A DNA stretch of 36,722 nt from Rickettsiales bacterium (GTDB lineage: Bacteria > Pseudomonadota > Alphaproteobacteria > Rickettsiales > Rickettsiaceae), in assembly GCA_002402195.1 (NCBI GenBank), contig NVVL01000051.1, positions 1-36,722 on the forward strand. Reading direction: 5' to 3'. Position 1 is the first letter of the stretch, and every line of letters starts with the position of its first letter. A program made the position numbers and the translations under genes. Shown in pieces: positions 32,556-36,722 of this stretch. The notes under the pieces are model-generated. The model ran no database searches. It saw only the letters and a list, made by a program, of their open reading frames with translations, and had not been told where the DNA came from.

Positions 32556-32724
32556 TAGTACTACAGTTGTAATTTACTTTAATGATATAAAAAAGAGATG
32601 ATTAGTTACTAGATCAGGTCATATTAGTGGTAATATTGGCGCCAAAAATACCAAATCATTACAAAATTCTATCGTTACAAAAGGAAAAAATCTTCCTATA
32701 AATTGAACTACAACTGTAGTATTA
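32556..32724 (-). mobile_element. Mini-element 2 (inverted copy), right of higBA
   Basis: About 169 bp with ends TAGTACTACAGTTGTAATTT (32556-32575) and ACTACAACTGTAGTATTA (32707-32724). It is an inverted copy of the element at 31583-31749; the outer halves agree at roughly three quarters of positions by eye. It begins one nt after the higA stop codon. No transposase is encoded. Confidence 0.7.
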
Positions 32725-32889
32725 GAAGCTACGTCCGCAGGCCTAGAATATCTCGTATTTTTAGAGATTTTTAATCTAGATTTAAATTTTTGGGTTAAAC
32801 TATTGAATATATTTTAATTCAAAAATTTAAAAAATAGATGGAAAAAGATCAAAAATATGGGGTATTTTAGGTTATTTCATAGCTTCTTA
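32723..32889 (-). repeat. Palindromic repeat, copy C
   Basis: Inverted relative to copies A and B. On the minus strand the element starts TAAGAAGCTATG, whose TAA is the ubiK stop codon (32889-32887). It ends GGCCTGCGGACGTAGCTTCTA. The core TATTCAATAGTTTAACCC and TTTAAATCTAGAT match copy A almost exactly, apart from about 22 extra nt. Its far end touches mini-element 2. Confidence 0.85.
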
Positions 32890-33099
32890 GGTGGCTTTAT
32901 AGCTTTTTAGCTCTGCAACTTCTTTGCTTAATTTTATCACGAGCTTGTGGAGTTGGTTATATTCCTCGCGGGAAACATAGTTTCCTTTGATTACATTATC
33001 TTCGATATATTGAGAGCTTGACTCCTTAACAGCCTCGCCGGCTTTGCGCGCCGCGGAGTTCATTCCGGCTAGTATTTTGATGATATTTTCTTGTGTCAT
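32887..33099 (-). CDS. ubiK: UbiK-like (YqiC/BMFP family) protein
   Basis: A 70-aa helical protein. The C-terminal coiled coil with YVSREEYNQLHKLVIKLSKEVAELK (~40-64) matches the BMFP domain signature (V+REEF......L......L..L). UbiK aids ubiquinone synthesis and membrane-associated Ubi complexes. The N-terminal QENIIKILAGMNSAARKAGEAVKES also fits the family. It lies 9 nt after bolA, so the two probably form one transcript. Its TAA stop is contributed by the end of a palindromic repeat. Confidence 0.75.
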   Translation of the reverse strand: MTQENIIKILAGMNSAARKAGEAVKESSSQYIEDNVIKGNYVSREEYNQLHKLVIKLSKEVAELKSYKAT

Positions 33100-33108
33100 A
33101 ATTCTTGC

Positions 33109-33369
33109 TCAACTTGGGATTATTTCAATAGAAAGCGCATGCAAGCCGCTCGCAAACTCTCTGGAGAGGAGCTCATTTATAACTCTATGTTTCTCAATTC
33201 TCGTTAAATCATCAAGCTCTATTGAAGCTATTTTAACTGAAAAATGACTTTCCCCTGCGCCATCTGGGTTTCCACTGTGTCCTTGATGTTGTGTGCTTTC
33301 ATCAATAACCTCAAGGATGTGCGGTCTTAGGATGGCTAGTTTGTTTTTAATGGTTGTTTCTCTGCTCAT
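33109..33369 (-). CDS. bolA: BolA-family protein
   Basis: BolA proteins work with monothiol glutaredoxins in iron-sulfur handling. The 86-aa form from ATG 33369 starts where family homology starts (SRETTIKNKLAILRPHILEVIDEST). QHQGHSG, ESHFSVKIAS, IEKHRVINELLSREFASGLHALSIEI complete the fold. Earlier ATGs at 33405 (preceded by GGAAAGTGAG) and 33423 would add 12 or 18 residues, so the start is uncertain. The gene is divergent from the EAL gene and upstream of ubiK. Confidence 0.92.
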   Translation of the reverse strand: MSRETTIKNKLAILRPHILEVIDESTQHQGHSGNPDGAGESHFSVKIASIELDDLTRIEKHRVINELLSREFASGLHALSIEIIPS

Positions 33370-33492
33370 TAATTCGTTTAGTATTTTAAAATTTAAATAA
33401 ATCATGCTATACTCACTTTCCATAAATATCTAGGTATGTGTGAGGTAGAACATTACTATATCAGTGATTATTTCGGGAGTATAGAATAATTT

Positions 33493-34719
33493 ATGGCATA
33501 CGCTGAAAAGGTAGCAAAAATTTTACAAAGAGAAATCAAAGAAGCACAATCGGGCATTTTATTGCAGGTGCTGCTTTTGAATATGGATGAACAAAATATC
33601 CTCATAGAGGACACCACCCCTCTCATCGCGAAATTCTATGACAGGATTAGCCAGGCATGTAAGCAAGTGCCAGACCACAAAATCGTCAAAACCACAGACC
33701 CGGCTAAGGTTTATATTGTTCTTGGCAAGAATACTAAAGACATTAAGAAAATTGCTCATTCTATTTATGCGCATATGCAGGAATATACGGATTCAGATTT
33801 TCCAGAGACTTATTTAAGATGCTCAGTTGGTAGTATTAAATTCAGGCAAACCTCGGAAGACTCCAATGGGAAGGTTATTGAATTTAGTGCATCAAAGCTG
33901 CTGTCGCTTTTGGAATATAGTATGCAGCGCTCAGGGCACCCGCCCTATCATTGCTATGAAGATCATCCGGTTGATATTGAAAAGATTCGCAATGGGAATA
34001 TCAATCTGAACCAGCTGAAAAAATCGATATCAGAGGGTCGGGTGAAATTTATGTATCAGCCTGTGATAGACAGAATATCAGGTGACATAGAATATTACGA
34101 ATGTTTGCTTCGCGCTCCGGATATTCATAATAAGTTTGTCTCTGCAGGGGAGGTTATAGCCGATGCAGAGAGCAAGGGGCTGATTAATATCATAGATTTT
34201 GCTGTTATAGAGATGGTTATTGGCGAGCTATCTCGCGATAAGGATGTTACTCTCTCCGTTAATATTTCGAATATGGGTGTGCTTGATAAAAACCTGCTGA
34301 AACGGATTGAGGAATTGCTCCAGAAGCATGATGTTGCAAATAGGTTAATTATAGAAATCACTGAAACATCGCTGAATCGTGACTTTGCCAATACTCAGAA
34401 ATTCATCAATGTTCTGCATGGTTATGGCTGCTTGTTTGCGATAGATGATTTTGGTTCAGGTTTCACCTCATTCAAGCAGATGCTGGGTTTGTCTATTGAT
34501 ATTATCAAAATCGATGGCAGCTATATACGTGACATGCTGGTGAACAACCATAGTAAAGCTTTTGTTAAGGCGCTGGTGGGGCTTGCCGGTGAGCTTGGAA
34601 TCAAAACAGTTGCTGAGTTTGTAGAAAATAATAAAGTTGCTCAGCTTTTAGTGGAATTAAAGATAGATGCGATGCAAGGAAATTTCTTCGCCGAGGCAAT
34701 GAAAAATAGAATAAGTTAA
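33493..34719 (+). CDS. Degenerate-GGDEF/EAL protein, putative c-di-GMP phosphodiesterase
   Basis: A 408-aa cytoplasmic protein. Residues 1-165 look like a degenerate GGDEF domain: YLRCSVGSIKF resembles its end and ASKLLSLLEYSMQRSGH its final helix, but no GGDEF motif is present. Residues ~170-400 are an EAL domain. Expected catalytic and metal ligands are seen: the motif reads ECLLR, then SVNIS, EITET, DDFGSGFTSF, IKIDGSYI, AEFVE and MQGNFFAE. Alanine of EAL is cysteine. It is therefore likely active on c-di-GMP, though this is not proven. fliI begins at the next base after its stop. No membrane or sensor domain is visible. Confidence 0.88.
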   Translation: MAYAEKVAKILQREIKEAQSGILLQVLLLNMDEQNILIEDTTPLIAKFYDRISQACKQVPDHKIVKTTDPAKVYIVLGKNTKDIKKIAHSIYAHMQEYTDSDFPETYLRCSVGSIKFRQTSEDSNGKVIEFSASKLLSLLEYSMQRSGHPPYHCYEDHPVDIEKIRNGNINLNQLKKSISEGRVKFMYQPVIDRISGDIEYYECLLRAPDIHNKFVSAGEVIADAESKGLINIIDFAVIEMVIGELSRDKDVTLSVNISNMGVLDKNLLKRIEELLQKHDVANRLIIEITETSLNRDFANTQKFINVLHGYGCLFAIDDFGSGFTSFKQMLGLSIDIIKIDGSYIRDMLVNNHSKAFVKALVGLAGELGIKTVAEFVENNKVAQLLVELKIDAMQGNFFAEAMKNRIS

Positions 34720-36057
34720 ATGAGTTTTACAACATATTTAGACGCTCTGAATTCTAAAATAGAAGACATAAAACCCGTCAAATTATCGGGCAGGGTGGTC
34801 TCGGTGAAAGGCTTGGTGATAGAGGCTCGCGGCATTAGTGGGTTCGTTTCGATTGGTTCTCGTTGCCGGATCAAAAATAATTTGCAAGATTCCTATATAT
34901 TATGCGAAGTAGTCGGGTTTGATGTAGATTCCGTATTATTAATGCCCTTTGAGGATACAGAAGGCGTGGCTTCCGGCGCTGAGATAGAGATCGATCAACA
35001 TGAGAATGCTATATATCCTGATGATAAATGGCTTGGCAGGGTGATTAACGCCTTTGCGGAGCCGATAGATGAGCTTGGTCCGCTTAAATCCGGGCAAAAA
35101 GCATATCCTCTCAAAACAAGCCCGCCACCGCCGCATAAAAGACAGCGCATAGGCAAAAAGATCGACCTTGGCGTAAAAGCGATCGACAGTTTTGTGAGCT
35201 GTTGCTACGGCCAGAGAATGGGCATCTTCGCAGGTAGTGGGGTTGGTAAGTCCGTTCTGATATCAATGCTTACCAAATATGCGGATACTGATGTTAAAGT
35301 AATCGGTCTGATAGGCGAGCGCGGCAGGGAGGCAAAGGAATTCATCGAGGAATATTTAGGGGAAGAGGGCTTGAAGAAAGCAGTAGTGATCCTGGCAACT
35401 GGGAACGAGTCTGCGCTGCTTCGCAAGCGTGCTGCTTACGTCACCATGGCGATCGCTGAGTATTTCCGCGATCAAGGCAAGGAGGTGCTATGCATAATGG
35501 ATTCCGTGACGAGATTTGCCATGGCTCAAAGGGAAATTGGCCTTGCGGTCGGCGAACCACCCACGACCAAAGGATACACCCCATCTGTATTTAGCGAGCT
35601 CCCCAAACTGCTAGAGCGCGCCGGGCCTGGGCTTGAGTCTGCCAATATCACGGGTTTATTTACGGTTCTGGTAGAGGGAGATGATCATAACGAGCCGATT
35701 AGTGATGCTGTCCGCGGGATTTTGGACGGGCATATTGTTTTGGACCGAGCGATCGCAGAGCGTGGAAGGTTCCCGGCTGTGGACGTGCTAAGGAGTGTCT
35801 CGCGCACGCTTCCTCGGTGTAATAATGATTTGGAGAATAAGCAGATCACCTATGCAAGGCGGATGCTTGCGACTTATCATGACATGGCAGAGATGATCCG
35901 GCTTGGTGCGTATAAGCAAGGTACTGATAGGGAGGTTGATTTGTCGATTGGTTATTTTGAGCAAATAGAAGAGTTTTTGAATCAAAAACCTGATGAGAGT
36001 TGTTCTATGGAAGAGAGTTACAAAAGGCTCGGGGCTATCCTTAACATAACTGAGTGA
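34720..36057 (+). CDS. fliI: Flagellum-specific ATP synthase FliI
   Basis: ATPase of the flagellar type III export apparatus, working with FliH and FliJ. Walker A is GSGVGKS (~172-178). Walker B is in VLCIMDSVTRFA, Asp ~261. GERGREAKEFIEEYL and TTKGYTPSVFSELPKLLERAG are typical of FliI/SctN. The 445-aa length is normal. The N-terminus up to ~90 forms the beta-barrel (SGRVVSVKGLVIEARG). ATG 34720 directly follows the EAL gene TAA. fliJ lies 37 nt downstream. Lack of a C-terminal Cys and effector-type features favours flagellar rather than virulence ATPase, given the fliJ and flg context. Confidence 0.95.
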   Translation: MSFTTYLDALNSKIEDIKPVKLSGRVVSVKGLVIEARGISGFVSIGSRCRIKNNLQDSYILCEVVGFDVDSVLLMPFEDTEGVASGAEIEIDQHENAIYPDDKWLGRVINAFAEPIDELGPLKSGQKAYPLKTSPPPPHKRQRIGKKIDLGVKAIDSFVSCCYGQRMGIFAGSGVGKSVLISMLTKYADTDVKVIGLIGERGREAKEFIEEYLGEEGLKKAVVILATGNESALLRKRAAYVTMAIAEYFRDQGKEVLCIMDSVTRFAMAQREIGLAVGEPPTTKGYTPSVFSELPKLLERAGPGLESANITGLFTVLVEGDDHNEPISDAVRGILDGHIVLDRAIAERGRFPAVDVLRSVSRTLPRCNNDLENKQITYARRMLATYHDMAEMIRLGAYKQGTDREVDLSIGYFEQIEEFLNQKPDESCSMEESYKRLGAILNITE

Positions 36058-36094
36058 TGAATGTTGTAGTTATAATGATGAGTGTGGTAGTTAT

Positions 36095-36538
36095 ATGGGA
36101 TTAGAAAAATCAAACAAATCATTGAAGCCGTTAAAAACCCTTGTGAAGCTGAATAAAAATAAGATGGATACTCTTTTAAAGGAGATCAAATATCGAGATT
36201 CTGAAAAAGACCGTCTTGAGAAGAAAAAGCAGCAAATCGAAGACGAATCCCAAGCAGAAATCGCCAGATATTCAGGCACTAAATATGCATATATGCTTGA
36301 TAATTATATGCAAAACGCACGAAAATCCATAAAAATCGTCGATGCACATATAGAGCAGGTAGTGCAGATTTTAGAGAAATTAAGAGAAGTTTTAGAGACT
36401 CAATATTCCGAGCTGAAGAAGTTCGAGATCATTCTGGAGATGAAAATCAAACAGCAGCAAGAACAAGAAAAAATAGCCGAAACCAAAGCTATGGACGAGT
36501 TTAATAGTAATAAATTCATCTATGAAAAAGAAGGGTGA
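36095..36538 (+). CDS. fliJ: FliJ-like flagellar export protein
   Basis: A 147-aa, highly charged, almost fully coiled-coil protein with the FliJ layout: KPLKTLVKLNKNKMDTLLKEI at the start and two long antiparallel helices. FliJ is the central stalk of the FliI hexamer and escorts export chaperones. Sequence identity in the family is low. The call rests on length, coiled coil and position directly after fliI. Ribosome site is weak. A repeat fragment and a hairpin follow the stop codon. Confidence 0.78.
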   Translation: MGLEKSNKSLKPLKTLVKLNKNKMDTLLKEIKYRDSEKDRLEKKKQQIEDESQAEIARYSGTKYAYMLDNYMQNARKSIKIVDAHIEQVVQILEKLREVLETQYSELKKFEIILEMKIKQQQEQEKIAETKAMDEFNSNKFIYEKEG

Positions 36539-36545
36539 GTTTTTT

Positions 36546-36564
36546 TAGAAGCTACCCGGGCAGG
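36546..36564 (+). repeat. End fragment of the stop-codon-associated repeat
   Basis: TAGAAGCTACCCGGGCAGG, 7 nt after the fliJ stop, matches the end of copy C (TAGAAGCTACGTCCGCAGG) at 15-16 of 19 positions. The rest of the element is not evident, so it is a fragment or a decayed copy. Confidence 0.5.
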
Positions 36565-36598
36565 GCTTGCGTGTGGTTATGTGCATAGGTTTTAAGGT

Positions 36599-36625
36599 TC
36601 TGTATAGTTTTAAAAACTATACAGA
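36599..36625 (+). terminator. Perfect hairpin downstream of fliJ
   Basis: TCTGTATAGTTTT and AAAACTATACAGA form a 13-bp stem with a single-base centre. No clear T tract follows, so it may be a terminator, an operator or a repeat remnant. The remaining ~95 nt to the window end are AT-rich with no gene seen. Confidence 0.5.
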
Positions 36626-36722
36626 GTACTACCATACATTTATAATAGTGACCTGAATAGGCTTGCAAAACCTAATGTAAAAAAATATTAATAATATTCC
36701 CTAACTATAAATACAAAAAAAT

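Noticed and set aside
1..36722. CRISPR array, prophage or intact insertion sequence
   Set aside because: No regularly spaced direct repeats with unique spacers, no transposase, integrase or phage morphogenesis genes were seen.

Overview
The window reads as chromosomal DNA of an AT-rich, Gram-negative alphaproteobacterium. It carries LPS (kdsB, lptM), meso-DAP peptidoglycan (murE with DNPR), flagellar, phasin, BolA and UbiK genes. Gene content together with repeat-rich accessory proteins suggests a flagellated, host-associated member of the Rickettsiales (Midichloriaceae-like) or Holosporales. That placement is inference from gene content; no marker phylogeny was possible.

Layout. 1-7.1 kb: tRNA-Lys(UUU) on the minus strand, then kdsB and a tight flagellar run flgI, flgJ-like, flgN-like, flgK, flgL. 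7.1-9.8 kb, minus strand: a 564-residue orphan solenoid protein with nuclear-localisation-like motifs, then ogt and a 40-residue LptM-type lipoprotein. 9.8-12.6 kb: tlpA-like, sppA, trmD, rplS, ending in a strong terminator. 12.6-14.2 kb: two orphan small proteins facing each other across a long hairpin. 14.4-19.9 kb: a consensus promoter and structured leader, then a TrpXYZ-type ABC importer with two tandem substrate-binding paralogues, a permease and an ATPase, followed by an M32 carboxypeptidase. 19.9-21 kb: two palindromic repeats and a small orphan gene. 21-28.8 kb: a dcw cluster (mraZ, rsmH, ftsL, ftsI, murE, murF, mraY) preceded by five MraZ-box-like repeats at exact 10-bp spacing. The cluster stops after mraY and continues into queE, queC and a GNAT acetyltransferase. 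30.9-33.4 kb: phasin, a higBA toxin-antitoxin pair bracketed by inverted copies of a ~167-bp terminal-inverted-repeat element, then ubiK and bolA on the minus strand. 33.5-36.5 kb: a degenerate-GGDEF/EAL protein directly abutting fliI, then fliJ.

The genes fall into four functional groups: flagellar hook, export and c-di-GMP control; cell-wall synthesis and division; nutrient import and peptide processing; and tRNA modification and translation. The accessory material is the most unusual part. It consists of the candidate nucleus-targeted protein, the higBA cassette between inverted mini-elements, a repeat family that starts at stop codons, and several in-frame tandem repeats in exported or flagellar proteins.

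No rRNA, CRISPR array, intact transposase or prophage was seen.
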